NCBI RefSeq assembly: GCF_012570745.1
Contig: NZ_CP046212.1
Coordinates: 394,943-458,942, forward strand
Direction: 5' to 3'
From: Enterobacteriaceae endosymbiont of Donacia dentata
Lineage (GTDB): Bacteria; Pseudomonadota; Gammaproteobacteria; Enterobacterales; Enterobacteriaceae
Length of the DNA stretch: 64,000 nucleotides
Each line of letters starts with the position of its first letter. Position 1 is the stretch's first letter. The position numbers were made by a program, and so were the translations under genes. The notes beneath the pieces are model-generated. The model saw nothing but the letters and a program-made list of their open reading frames with translations, was not told the origin of the DNA and searched no databases. Shown one piece after another: positions 18,025-28,268 of this stretch.

Positions 18025-19878
18025 TTAGTTATTTTTATAATTTATAATTTTTTTTTTTATATTAGAATATCTTTTAATTTTTAACTTTATTGAATTATAA
18101 AAAATTAATTCACTACTGTAAATTGTTATATTTTTTTTTGCTCTTGTAATAGCAGTATATATAAGTTCTCTTGTTAATAAAGGATATAATTTATTTGGTA
18201 ATACTAAAGAAACATTTTTAAATTCTGATCCTTGAGATTTATGTACTGTTATGGCATATGCTATTTCGTATGCTGGTAAATTTTTAATGTCAACTATTGT
18301 ATATTTTTTATTTGTTAATAAAAATTTAATTTTTAATTTTTGATTACTTTTATCTAAATAAGTAACACCAATATCACCATTAAATAAATTTAAAAAACTG
18401 TCATTTTGTGTAATAATAATTGGTCTTCCGATATACCAATTATTATTTTTTATATTATTATTTATTATTTTTCTATTAAAGAGTTCTTCTTCTATAAGAA
18501 AATTAATTTCATTTGTACCAAATAATCCATTTTTTACAGCACAGATTATTTGATAATCATTAAACTTATTTATAATTTTAGTGCTTTCATAAGTATTTTT
18601 ATTTAAATAAATAAAATACTTTTCATATTCATTAATAAAATTATGTATCATTAATTTATATTCTTTAATATTAAGAATATTAATATAGTGTATATTATTA
18701 AATTTTTTTGATAAAAATAATTCTTTAATTCTTATAATATTTCCTTTTTTTATTGCAATTGCTAATTTATTAATTCCTGAATTAGTTTTATATCTATAAT
18801 TATGTTTTAATACGGTAATAAAATTACGAAAAAAGAAAGCTTTTTTTTTAATATTTTTTTCTATTTGATTATTAATAATTATTTTTAACCAAGAAAAATA
18901 TTCTTGTGTGAAAAAAAATTTTTTAAAATAACACAAATCTTTAAAAATATTTCCGTATTCTATAGAAGGTAATTGATGGTCATCTCCTAATAAAACTAAA
19001 TGACTTTTTTTAGATAATGTTTTTAAAATAATATACATTAAATTAGAATCTATCATAGATGATTCATCTATTATTAATAAATTTATATCTAAAATATTAG
19101 TATTATTAAATGTATTTTTTCTAGTATATATACCTAATTTTAATAAACTATGTATAGTAGTTGCTTTGTCTGGAATATTTTTTTTTTCTTTCTCATTTAT
19201 TTTTTCTTTAGGAATATTTTGAAAAAATTCATTTATAGATTCTGTTAATCTAACAGCTGCTTTTCCAGTAGCTGCAGCAACTTTTATTTTTAAAGTTTTT
19301 GAAAAAATTTTAATAAATGTAAATATTATTTTTGATATTATACTTGTTTTTCCTGTTCCAGGAGAACCAGTTATAATACTAATTCTGTGTGTTAATGAAG
19401 AAATAACAGATATTTTTTGTAATATTTCATTTTTTTTAAATAAAAAATTTAATATATTTTGAATTTTATTTTCTTTTATAAGAATATAATTATTTTTAGT
19501 AAAATTTTTAATTATAAAATTTTCTTCATCCCAATTTTTATATAAATATAAACAATTATTTTCCAATATAATGGGAGTAATTTTTTCCCCATTACTTACA
19601 ATATCTTTATAAGATAATAATATTTTTTCCCAATTTGTAATTTTATTTATTTCTTGTATCTTTTTTAATAAAGAAAAATATTTTTTATTTTTAAAAACTA
19701 TTTTTAAATATAATTTTGATATTGGTAAACAAACATTTCCTTTACCAATACTATTACTAAGTAAAGTAATAGCAAACATTAAAAGTTTTTGTTTTTTAGA
19801 AACAAATATAAGAGCAAAATATAAATCAATTAAACGAATAATTTTTATTTTACATAATTTTTTTAAAAAATTATACAT
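18025..19878 (-). CDS. recD: Exodeoxyribonuclease V subunit RecD
   Basis: RecD is the fast 5'-3' helicase of RecBCD, which processes double-strand ends for repair. The 617-residue product (E. coli 608) keeps all helicase motifs I can locate: P-loop ITGSPGTGKTSI with Lys177, KVAAATGKAAVRLTES, LLIDESSMID, LLGDDHQLPSIEYG, LKHNYRYKTNSGI, FNGDIGVTYLD and AYAITVHKSQGSEF followed by RELIYTAITRAKK. It ends the recC-recB-recD set, 33 bp after recB. There is no sign of decay beyond the loss of argA, which follows in E. coli. Confidence 0.96.
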   Translation of the reverse strand: MYNFLKKLCKIKIIRLIDLYFALIFVSKKQKLLMFAITLLSNSIGKGNVCLPISKLYLKIVFKNKKYFSLLKKIQEINKITNWEKILLSYKDIVSNGEKITPIILENNCLYLYKNWDEENFIIKNFTKNNYILIKENKIQNILNFLFKKNEILQKISVISSLTHRISIITGSPGTGKTSIISKIIFTFIKIFSKTLKIKVAAATGKAAVRLTESINEFFQNIPKEKINEKEKKNIPDKATTIHSLLKLGIYTRKNTFNNTNILDINLLIIDESSMIDSNLMYIILKTLSKKSHLVLLGDDHQLPSIEYGNIFKDLCYFKKFFFTQEYFSWLKIIINNQIEKNIKKKAFFFRNFITVLKHNYRYKTNSGINKLAIAIKKGNIIRIKELFLSKKFNNIHYINILNIKEYKLMIHNFINEYEKYFIYLNKNTYESTKIINKFNDYQIICAVKNGLFGTNEINFLIEEELFNRKIINNNIKNNNWYIGRPIIITQNDSFLNLFNGDIGVTYLDKSNQKLKIKFLLTNKKYTIVDIKNLPAYEIAYAITVHKSQGSEFKNVSLVLPNKLYPLLTRELIYTAITRAKKNITIYSSELIFYNSIKLKIKRYSNIKKKIINYKNN

Positions 19879-19911
19879 TTTTTTTTATCATCAAATATTA
19901 TTAAAATAAAA

Positions 19912-22900
19912 TTAACAAAATAATTTATCTAATTTACTAATTATTTTATAAGATGGTTTAATTTCCCAAATACCATTTTTTTTTTTTTTATGAATTCCTC
20001 TAATATATAAAAATATAATTCCTCCAAAATTTTTTTCATAATTATAATTATTAATACGATAATTTAAATATTTATGTAAAGCTAAAGTATAAATATGATA
20101 TTGTATATCATAACGATTTAAACATATATCTTTTTCAAGATATTTTTTTTGATAGTATTTACTATTATATCCTAACCAATTAGTTTTATAATCTATAATA
20201 TAATATTTTGTATTCCATAATAAAATTAAATCTATTATTCCTGTTAAAAATCCTTTAATTTTTTGAAAATTTAACTTAGGAAGTTTATTAGAAATAGAAT
20301 CATATTTATTTATAATATTATTAAATTCTTCAAAAAAAAGGAAATTTTTTATTGATAAGAAAAATTCAAATTCTGTTATTTTATTTTCATTATTTATTTT
20401 ATTTAAAATGATTTTATTTTTACCTAATGGTGTTTTTAAAATATTATTTAACCAATTAGTTAATATAATATTCCAGGAAAAATTAATATTTTTTTTAATT
20501 AATTCTTTTTTAATAAAATTTCTTGTAATAGATTTTGTAAAATCTAATTTTTCAAAAATATTATGAATCATAATTCCTATATTTTTCCCAATAGGAAAAG
20601 TATATTGTGTTTTTTTTATATTTGTTTGATTAAAATTTAAAAATTTATATTTATAACTATTATTATTGAAATAATTAAAATTACAACTTTGTTGTTTTTT
20701 TATTTTTGAATAACTTAATAATATTTTATTTATATAATCATAATTTTCATTTTTAAATTTAAATAAAGATTTTTTTTTTTTATTTGTTTTATATATATTT
20801 TTTAATTTTAAAATTTTTTTTTGTTTTATATTTTTAATACAAATATCTTTATTTTTTAAACTATGTAAAATTTTTTTAAAATCTATATTAGATATATTAT
20901 TTTTTTTTTTAATTAAAAAATTTAAAGAAGTAGTATATAACGAATATAGATTTTGTTGTTTTAAATTATTAAATTTTATATTAGCAATACCAATACTACA
21001 ATGAAATATAGATCTTGTTAAAGCTACATATAATAATCTTAAATTTTCAGAAAGTGATTCTTTTAAAAATGATTTTATACTTTTATGATTTTTTTCAAAA
21101 TCTATAGTTATTTTAAAATTTTGTTCATCATAAAAAATTATACCATTATCATTTATTAAGTCTAAAGTATTTGAAGCAATAAATGGTAACCAAACAATAG
21201 GAAATTGTAAACCTTTTGATTGATGTATTGTCATAATTTTTATTTTATTCACATTATCATATAATTTATTTTGTTTATTTAATAAAATTTTATTAGGATA
21301 TGTAATTTGTTGTAATAACCATTTTATTATTGCTTTATTATTTTTTTTATTAAAACATGAAATTTGTATTAGTTCACCTAAATATAAAATATTAGTTATT
21401 TTTTTTTTTTGAATAGAATTTAAAATATTTTTTTTAAAAAAAGTATCTTTTATAAATATTGTTTCTAACATATTTAAAATACCTTTTTTTTCCCAAATAA
21501 ATTTATATTTATTAAATTTATAAATTATTTTTTCAATAAAAGATTTTTTTTTATTGCTATCAAAATAGCATAAATTTATGTTAAATAATTTTCTTGCTAG
21601 AAAATTTCTAATATTTTTTTTTTTATTAGGTTCTAAAATAGATGTTAATAGTATTAATAGTTCTTTAGCTTCTTGTGTTTTAAAAATATTATCAAATTTT
21701 GATAAATAAATATAAGGTAAGTTAAATTTTATAAATTCTTTTTTTAAAATATTATATTCATAACGATTACGAACTAAAACAGTTATATCTGAAATGTTGA
21801 TGTTTTTATTTGTTCCATTTTTATTTAAAAAAGCTTTATTTTTTTGTCCTAAAATTATTAATTTATATATTTTATATGCACATTGATATGACATTTTTTC
21901 TTTATATGAATTTATACTAATTTCTTCATTAATATACCAAAAAGTAATACCAGATTTTATTTTATTATTTATAATAAAATGATAATTTAATTTTTGTGTT
22001 GTATAAAATATGGGATGAAAAATTATATTTTTAAATAAAAAAGGATATGATCTATTTGAAAATAATTTATTTACACCTTCAACCATTGTACTAGATGAAC
22101 GCCAATTATTTTTTAATGTGTAACATTTTTTAATTTCAGATAAAGCTTTTAAATAAGTAAAAATATTAGCACCTCTAAAAGAGTAAATAGCTTGTTTAGG
22201 ATCTCCTATTAATAGGATAATATTTTTTGGTTGATTCATATATATTTTTTTAAAAATATTATATTGTTGTTGATCTGTATCTTGAAATTCGTCTACTAAA
22301 ATAACAGGGAATAAATTTCTTATATCTTTAGATATTTGATTTCCTAATGTACCATTTAATTCTTTATTTAAGATAATTAATAAATCATTAAAACTTATTT
22401 TTTTTGTTTTTTTTTTTTTTTTTTTTACATATTCATTTATATATTTTATAGCATTTAAAATGATTAAAAATTTTAAATTAATAATTTTATTTAAAAATTT
22501 TTCTATTATTTTAAATAAAATATGTTTTGGTATTTTTTTTTTATTAATAGTTTTATCAATTAAAATTTTTTGGGAAAATCTTAATAATTGTTTAGGATAA
22601 TAATTATCTATAGTTTTTACAGAACTCCATATATTAATAATATCTATCCAATTATTTAATAATTTTTTATTATAAATATGTTTATTAACATCAGAATTAT
22701 AAATATTATTTATTATAATATTTTTATATTTAATCCAAAATTTTTTTATTATATTAATATACTTTATATTTTTATAAAATTGTTCAGATATATTAATTTT
22801 TTTAAACAAATTTTTTATTATCGGTGTTGGTTTTCTTGATATAAAAGGTAATAATGAATTAAATAAATCACTAGGAGATTTCCAATAAAGAAGAATAATT

Positions 22901-23454
22901 TTAGTTATTTTTTTGGGTAATTTATAAAAATATTTTCTCCAAAAAATTATGGAAGCTTTTTTTTGTAAAATTAATTCATCATTAATTATTTTATTATTAA
23001 AAAAAAAATTATGAAATTCATAATTTTTTAAATTTATAATTTTTTGACAAAAAGAATGTATTGTGTAAATAGATGCATTATGGATATTTAATTCAGCCTT
23101 TAATAATAAATTAATAGCTAATTTTTTATCTTTAATCTTTTTTATAAGTTTATTTATAATATCATATTTACTTTTACCTTTTATACATCCTATACGTAAT
23201 ATATAAATACTTTTTTTTATTCTTTGATATAAATCTTGTATTGCAATATCAGTAAAAGTTACTACCAAAATTTGTTCTACAGTTAAAGGAAGAACATTAT
23301 TATTTTTTTGATATATTCCTAAAAGCATTCTTAAATATATTATAATAATAGTAAATGTTTTTCCAGTGCCAGCTGACGCTTCTATAAGATATTCTCCTTT
23401 TAAATTTTCTTTAAATGGATTAAATTCTATAAATTTTATTATGTTATTTTTCAT
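19912..23454 (-). CDS. recB: Exodeoxyribonuclease V subunit RecB (helicase-nuclease)
   Basis: RecB is the 3'-5' helicase and sole nuclease of RecBCD and loads RecA after Chi. The 1180 residues equal the E. coli length. The P-loop is EASAGTGKTFTI (Lys32). Helicase motifs include VDEFQDTDQQQYNIFKKI, LIGDPKQAIYSFRGANIF, MTIHQSKGLQFPIVWLPF and LRLLYVALTRS. The C-terminal nuclease motif is complete: Asp1075 in GIIDL and Asp1088/Lys1090 in IIDYKTN, with E. coli spacing. Two long homopolymers lie in frame: 20 A on the coding strand (window 22407-22426) and 14 A (19976-19989), both coding for lysine runs. The ptrA gene that separates recC from recB in E. coli is gone. Confidence 0.97.
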   Translation of the reverse strand: MKNNIIKFIEFNPFKENLKGEYLIEASAGTGKTFTIIIIYLRMLLGIYQKNNNVLPLTVEQILVVTFTDIAIQDLYQRIKKSIYILRIGCIKGKSKYDIINKLIKKIKDKKLAINLLLKAELNIHNASIYTIHSFCQKIINLKNYEFHNFFFNNKIINDELILQKKASIIFWRKYFYKLPKKITKIILLYWKSPSDLFNSLLPFISRKPTPIIKNLFKKINISEQFYKNIKYINIIKKFWIKYKNIIINNIYNSDVNKHIYNKKLLNNWIDIINIWSSVKTIDNYYPKQLLRFSQKILIDKTINKKKIPKHILFKIIEKFLNKIINLKFLIILNAIKYINEYVKKKKKKTKKISFNDLLIILNKELNGTLGNQISKDIRNLFPVILVDEFQDTDQQQYNIFKKIYMNQPKNIILLIGDPKQAIYSFRGANIFTYLKALSEIKKCYTLKNNWRSSSTMVEGVNKLFSNRSYPFLFKNIIFHPIFYTTQKLNYHFIINNKIKSGITFWYINEEISINSYKEKMSYQCAYKIYKLIILGQKNKAFLNKNGTNKNINISDITVLVRNRYEYNILKKEFIKFNLPYIYLSKFDNIFKTQEAKELLILLTSILEPNKKKNIRNFLARKLFNINLCYFDSNKKKSFIEKIIYKFNKYKFIWEKKGILNMLETIFIKDTFFKKNILNSIQKKKITNILYLGELIQISCFNKKNNKAIIKWLLQQITYPNKILLNKQNKLYDNVNKIKIMTIHQSKGLQFPIVWLPFIASNTLDLINDNGIIFYDEQNFKITIDFEKNHKSIKSFLKESLSENLRLLYVALTRSIFHCSIGIANIKFNNLKQQNLYSLYTTSLNFLIKKKNNISNIDFKKILHSLKNKDICIKNIKQKKILKLKNIYKTNKKKKSLFKFKNENYDYINKILLSYSKIKKQQSCNFNYFNNNSYKYKFLNFNQTNIKKTQYTFPIGKNIGIMIHNIFEKLDFTKSITRNFIKKELIKKNINFSWNIILTNWLNNILKTPLGKNKIILNKINNENKITEFEFFLSIKNFLFFEEFNNIINKYDSISNKLPKLNFQKIKGFLTGIIDLILLWNTKYYIIDYKTNWLGYNSKYYQKKYLEKDICLNRYDIQYHIYTLALHKYLNYRINNYNYEKNFGGIIFLYIRGIHKKKKNGIWEIKPSYKIISKLDKLFC

Positions 23455-23472
23455 TATTTTATAATATTAATT

Positions 23473-26400
23473 TTAGTTAGCATAATACATTAGATCAAAC
23501 ATCCATTTTTGGATAAGTTTTGGCATTTGTAACCACTCTTTTTGATTTAAATTAAAATTTAATCTATTAAAATATAGATCATTAGATTCTCCTTGAGAAT
23601 AATTATTTTTATACCAATAATAAAAAAAATTTTTTTTTGCTTTATTTTGAATATAATAATTATTATTAATACATTTTTTTTCTTTATCATAACAGGTATT
23701 TATCCATTTCCATGAACTTTGCATAGGTAACATAATAGGAGAATTCATACCAGATAAATAACCTTTGACATATTTTTTTAATAAAATGTAAGCTTTTTCT
23801 TCAGATAAATATTGAAAAATATATTTTGTATTTTTTAAACCAAATATTAATAAACTAGAATTAGCAGAAATATTATTTATACACAAAATTAAATGTTTTA
23901 TCCATAAACTGATAATAGTTTTAATATCTATTATTTTAGGTTCAAATTTTATTAATTTATTAGTATTATAATTAAAATATTTTATTTTTCCTTTTATATT
24001 AATATTTAAAATTTTAAAGTTAATTTTCTTAATTATTTCTTTATACGTATATTTTTTAAAATTATTATTAAATATTTTTTTCATTTTATTTACTTTTTCT
24101 TCCCACCATATTTCTCCATGATATCCATAAGGTAAAATATTATTATTTAAATAATAATTATATAAATTATTAATATTTTTATTTAAAATTAATGAATATA
24201 ATATTTTTTTATTTATTATATATTCTTGTAAATAATTAATATTAAATGGTTCTGTATTTAATAATTTAATTTGATTTAAATCTTGTAAATATATTTTTAA
24301 TCTTTGATTAAAAAAACCTTTTATAGGATGTTTCCAAAAATTAATTAAATTATTAATTTTTATTTTTGTTATTTTAATAGGTTTTAAAATATTAATATTT
24401 TTATTATGTTTATTATTTTTTTTTTCATTTGTTGATAAAAAATTAAATTTATTTTTATAAATATATTTAACAATATAATCATTAATATTAATATTTTTAA
24501 TATAATAGTTATTAGAAATATATTCTAATAATTCATTTACTATACTAGAAGAAATATTTTTAATATTATTTATTTTTTTATTATTAAAATAACTAATATA
24601 TAATTTTTTTTCTGTAGACATTAATAATTTTAAAAAAAAATTTTTATCTTCATCTATATAATTTTTTTCTTCTTTATAAGGATAATGTTTCATTAAATCA
24701 AAAATAATAGGATATGATTTCTTTGGAAAATATTCATTATTCATACCTATTATAAAAACATCTTTAAAAGATATATTTTGAAATATGTTAAAAGAACAAA
24801 AATTTATTTTATTTATATGAAAAAAAAATTTTTTATGTTTTTGTTTAATTTCATATTTAATTTTTTCTATTATTATATCAATAGATATTTTTTTTTTATA
24901 TTTTGATTCTAAACCATTTTCAATAAAAAATATGATTTTTTTTATAATATAATATATATTATTATATAAATAATTACTATATGGAAAAAAATCAGAATAT
25001 AATTTTAATATTATTTCTTTCCATTTTTTTAAAAAATATTTTTTATGAAGTTTGTTTTTCCATTTTTCTAATTTAAATAAAAAATTAGTAAATTTACCAA
25101 GTAATTCTTGAGATAAACTAATAGAACCATTATAGGGAATAATATTTTTCCATCTTTCAGAATTAAAAACATAACCTAAGAACATACGATGTAAACCTAA
25201 TTTCCATGTATATTGATCTTTAGTAAAAATAATTTTATTAAAATTTTTAAAATTTAAACCATATTTTATTCCTAATTTTTTAATCCAATAATTTAAATAT
25301 TCTAAATCTTCTTTATTTAAAAGAAATTTTTTAGATATATATTTATCTTCTAATAAAAAAAAAATTTCTTCAGGAGTAAATTTTTTATAAGGTAATTCTA
25401 GTAAAAATAAAATTTTTTTAAAAATATTTAAATTTTTTATTTTATCAGGATTAGAACTTATATTAATAGGTAAATTACAATTTTTAAATATTGAATCAAT
25501 AAATGGAATATATAATTTTAAATTAGGAGATACAACTACTATATCATGTAAAAAATAATGTTTATTTTTTTTTAAATTATACATTATATTATCATATAAT
25601 AATTTTACTTCTGTATAAAAATCTTCACAAATATATATTTGAATAGATTTATCTACATAATTTATTTCTTTTTTTTTTTGATTATTTTTGTAATTTATTT
25701 GATTCTCATGTGAATATAAAATATCATTTTTAATATTATTTAATAAATTTGTTGCATTATTTTTTATAAAAACTTCAATAATTCTAGCTGGAAAATTTAT
25801 TAATTTATTAATATTATTTAAATGATAATTTCCCCAAGAATATAATAATTTATTATAAAAATAATTTTCATTTTTAATATTAATATTTTCATTATATTTA
25901 TAATTTGATATATTTTCCCAATAATATTTAGATGGACTATATATAAAAATATGTATTTCTATGTATTTTTCTATTTCTTTTAATAATTTTAAATATATTA
26001 AAGGAATATTTTGTATATCAAATATAAATATTCTTTCTGGTAAAAAATTATATTTAAAATTATTATTTTTTTTATATTTTTTATAAAATTTATATAATTT
26101 ACCATAATTCCATAATGTTTTATTTAATTTATTTTTATAATATATTAATAATTCTTTCCATAATTTTGCTTGCCATATTTGATGTTTATCTGTTAAAGAT
26201 GAAATAATTTTATTATGTTCCCATAATAGTAACCATTCTGGCTGATATTTTTGATATTTATCATATAAATTTTCTATTTGTATAGACAAATTAAATAAAT
26301 AATTTAAATCTTTTATTTTATAAAAAAAATTTTTTTTAAAATAAGTAAATTCTGAAGTATATATTAATTTAGGAATAATTAATGCTATTTTCCAAATAAT

Positions 26401-26670
26401 ATTTTCTTTACATAAAAAATCATCTTTATCTATATTAGGTATTATTTTTTTAAATAAATTCCAAATAAATGTGTCAAAAGAAAAAAAATTAATATTACCA
26501 TATATTCCTAATATATTTGAAAAATTTATTTTCATTAATTTAGAAAAATTTATATTATTACATATAATTATTTCTGATTTTAATGGGTTAATAAGTGGTT
26601 GTTTTAAAATTTGTATTTTTACAAGATTTAATAAGATATCTATATTATTAGAATTATAAGTTGTTAACAT
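23473..26670 (-). CDS. recC: Exodeoxyribonuclease V subunit RecC
   Basis: RecC is the inactive helicase-like subunit that splits the DNA strands and reads Chi. The 1065 residues (E. coli 1122) show family landmarks spread over the length: NSNNIDILLNLVKIQI, the segment RIFIFDIQNIPLIYLKLLKEI, CSFNIFQNISFKDVFIIGMNNEYFPKK and GESNDLYFNRLNFNL near the end. The protein is heavily enriched in Asn, Lys and Ile, as expected from base composition. It starts the recCBD unit, with only 7 bp after lgt. Whether Chi recognition is kept cannot be read from the sequence alone. Confidence 0.94.
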   Translation of the reverse strand: MLTTYNSNNIDILLNLVKIQILKQPLINPLKSEIIICNNINFSKLMKINFSNILGIYGNINFFSFDTFIWNLFKKIIPNIDKDDFLCKENIIWKIALIIPKLIYTSEFTYFKKNFFYKIKDLNYLFNLSIQIENLYDKYQKYQPEWLLLWEHNKIISSLTDKHQIWQAKLWKELLIYYKNKLNKTLWNYGKLYKFYKKYKKNNNFKYNFLPERIFIFDIQNIPLIYLKLLKEIEKYIEIHIFIYSPSKYYWENISNYKYNENINIKNENYFYNKLLYSWGNYHLNNINKLINFPARIIEVFIKNNATNLLNNIKNDILYSHENQINYKNNQKKKEINYVDKSIQIYICEDFYTEVKLLYDNIMYNLKKNKHYFLHDIVVVSPNLKLYIPFIDSIFKNCNLPINISSNPDKIKNLNIFKKILFLLELPYKKFTPEEIFFLLEDKYISKKFLLNKEDLEYLNYWIKKLGIKYGLNFKNFNKIIFTKDQYTWKLGLHRMFLGYVFNSERWKNIIPYNGSISLSQELLGKFTNFLFKLEKWKNKLHKKYFLKKWKEIILKLYSDFFPYSNYLYNNIYYIIKKIIFFIENGLESKYKKKISIDIIIEKIKYEIKQKHKKFFFHINKINFCSFNIFQNISFKDVFIIGMNNEYFPKKSYPIIFDLMKHYPYKEEKNYIDEDKNFFLKLLMSTEKKLYISYFNNKKINNIKNISSSIVNELLEYISNNYYIKNININDYIVKYIYKNKFNFLSTNEKKNNKHNKNINILKPIKITKIKINNLINFWKHPIKGFFNQRLKIYLQDLNQIKLLNTEPFNINYLQEYIINKKILYSLILNKNINNLYNYYLNNNILPYGYHGEIWWEEKVNKMKKIFNNNFKKYTYKEIIKKINFKILNINIKGKIKYFNYNTNKLIKFEPKIIDIKTIISLWIKHLILCINNISANSSLLIFGLKNTKYIFQYLSEEKAYILLKKYVKGYLSGMNSPIMLPMQSSWKWINTCYDKEKKCINNNYYIQNKAKKNFFYYWYKNNYSQGESNDLYFNRLNFNLNQKEWLQMPKLIQKWMFDLMYYAN

Positions 26671-26677
26671 ATTTAAA

Positions 26678-27508
26678 TTATATTTTATTATTTAATTTTT
26701 TATAAAAAATAATTAATCCAAAAATTATCATTAGTATAGAAAAAAACTGTTCTATAGTAAAATAATAATAAAAAAAATAAAATTGTATATTAGGTTCTCT
26801 AAAATTTTCTACAAAAAAACGTATTATACCATAAAATAATAAAAATAAACTAGATTTATATCCTACAAAAAAATTTTTTTTAAAAATTACATTTAAAATA
26901 AAAAATAAAAATATACCTTCTAAAAAGAATTCATAAATTTGTGTAGGATGCCTAGGCAAATTACCATATTGTATAAATAATTTTTTGTATTTTAGGTTTT
27001 TTTGTATATAAATTAAATCTTTTTCAATTGAATTTGGAAATATAAAAGCCCATGAAACATTGGTAACTTTACCCCATAATTCACTGTTAATAAAATTACC
27101 AATACGTCCCATACCAATTCCTAATGGCACTATAGGTACTATAGAATCTGTTAATAATAAAAAATTTTTTTTTTTTTTATAAGCATAAATTACTAAAACT
27201 ATAATAGTTCCTATTAAACCACCAAAAAATGACATACCTCCTTCCCATAATTTAATTAAAATAATTGGATTTTTTATAAAATCAGAAATATGATAAAATA
27301 TTATATAACCTATTTTTCCACCCAATAATAAACCTATAAAACAATAATATAATAAATTATTATTTTTTTTAATATTTTTTATTTTAAATATATTTATTAT
27401 AAATAAAAAATTAATTAAATATAAAATACTGTACCAATAAATATTTATTTTATTTATCTTTAAAAAGATTGGATTTATATTAGGAAATAAAAAATATTTT
27501 GTATTCAT
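26678..27508 (-). CDS. lgt: Prolipoprotein diacylglyceryl transferase
   Basis: Lgt moves diacylglycerol from phosphatidylglycerol to the lipobox cysteine, the first step of lipoprotein maturation in the inner membrane. The 276 residues (E. coli 291) contain the Lgt signature GRIGNFINSELWGKVT and RHPTQIYEFFLEGIFLF, plus about seven hydrophobic helices. GGMSFFGGLIGT, upstream of these, is also a family motif. It lies directly upstream of recC; in E. coli thyA and small pilin-like genes lie in between and have been deleted here. Confidence 0.95.
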   Translation of the reverse strand: MNTKYFLFPNINPIFLKINKINIYWYSILYLINFLFIINIFKIKNIKKNNNLLYYCFIGLLLGGKIGYIIFYHISDFIKNPIILIKLWEGGMSFFGGLIGTIIVLVIYAYKKKKNFLLLTDSIVPIVPLGIGMGRIGNFINSELWGKVTNVSWAFIFPNSIEKDLIYIQKNLKYKKLFIQYGNLPRHPTQIYEFFLEGIFLFFILNVIFKKNFFVGYKSSLFLLFYGIIRFFVENFREPNIQFYFFYYYFTIEQFFSILMIIFGLIIFYKKLNNKI

Positions 27509-27581
27509 TTTTTATTATAAATTTATTTTATTTATAATAATATTATACAATATATTATTTATAAATTAAATTTTAATATAT

Positions 27582-28268
27582 ATGAAAAAAATGTTTTCTT
27601 CAATTATTTATGAAGAAAAAATGTTATTATTAAGAGCACAATTAATAAAAGGATTTAATATAATTGATATTGCAAGATGGTTAAATTATAAAATACCTAA
27701 AAATATAAATAAAGATAAAGGAATTATGGGAAAATTAATTGAATTTTACTTAATAGGAAAACATCAAAATAATAAATTGAATCAAGATTTGCCATATTTA
27801 GGTATAGAAATTAAAACAATTACTATAAATAAAAAAAATAAAGTCATTAATGATAATTTTATTTGTTCTTTTTCTTTGATTAATGAAAATAATTTTTTAT
27901 TTTATAAAAGTAAATTATATGATAAAATATCAAAAATTTTATGGATACCTATTATTAAAAATGTAAATACTCCTTTTTTTATGAATAAAATTGGAAAAGC
28001 ATTTTTATGGAAACCTTCTAATAATGATAAAATAAAATTATGTAATGATTGGAATAATTTAACTAAATTATTAATTTTAGGACAAATAAATGATATTAAT
28101 TCTTATAATGGTTATATTTTATTAGTTAAAAATAAATCTAACAAAAAAAAATTAACAAAAGCTATAGATAAAAATGGGAAAATTATATTTGTAACTCCTA
28201 AATCTTTTTATTTTAAAAAAAAATTTTTAAATTATATATTAAAAAATAAAGTTAATTTTAAAAATTAA
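27582..28268 (+). CDS. mutH: DNA mismatch repair endonuclease MutH
   Basis: MutH nicks the unmethylated strand at hemimethylated GATC sites when activated by MutS/MutL. The 228 residues equal the E. coli length (229). The catalytic set is present: Asp69 in QDLPYLG, Glu76 and Lys78 in IEIKT, with E. coli spacing. RDKGWIG of E. coli reads NKDKGIMG, and SFYFKKKF near the end is kept. MutH function implies Dam methylation, not seen in this window. It converges on lysA, and the two stop codons share bases in TTAA at 28265-28268. A second ATG nine bases in is an alternative start. Confidence 0.95.
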   Translation: MKKMFSSIIYEEKMLLLRAQLIKGFNIIDIARWLNYKIPKNINKDKGIMGKLIEFYLIGKHQNNKLNQDLPYLGIEIKTITINKKNKVINDNFICSFSLINENNFLFYKSKLYDKISKILWIPIIKNVNTPFFMNKIGKAFLWKPSNNDKIKLCNDWNNLTKLLILGQINDINSYNGYILLVKNKSNKKKLTKAIDKNGKIIFVTPKSFYFKKKFLNYILKNKVNFKN

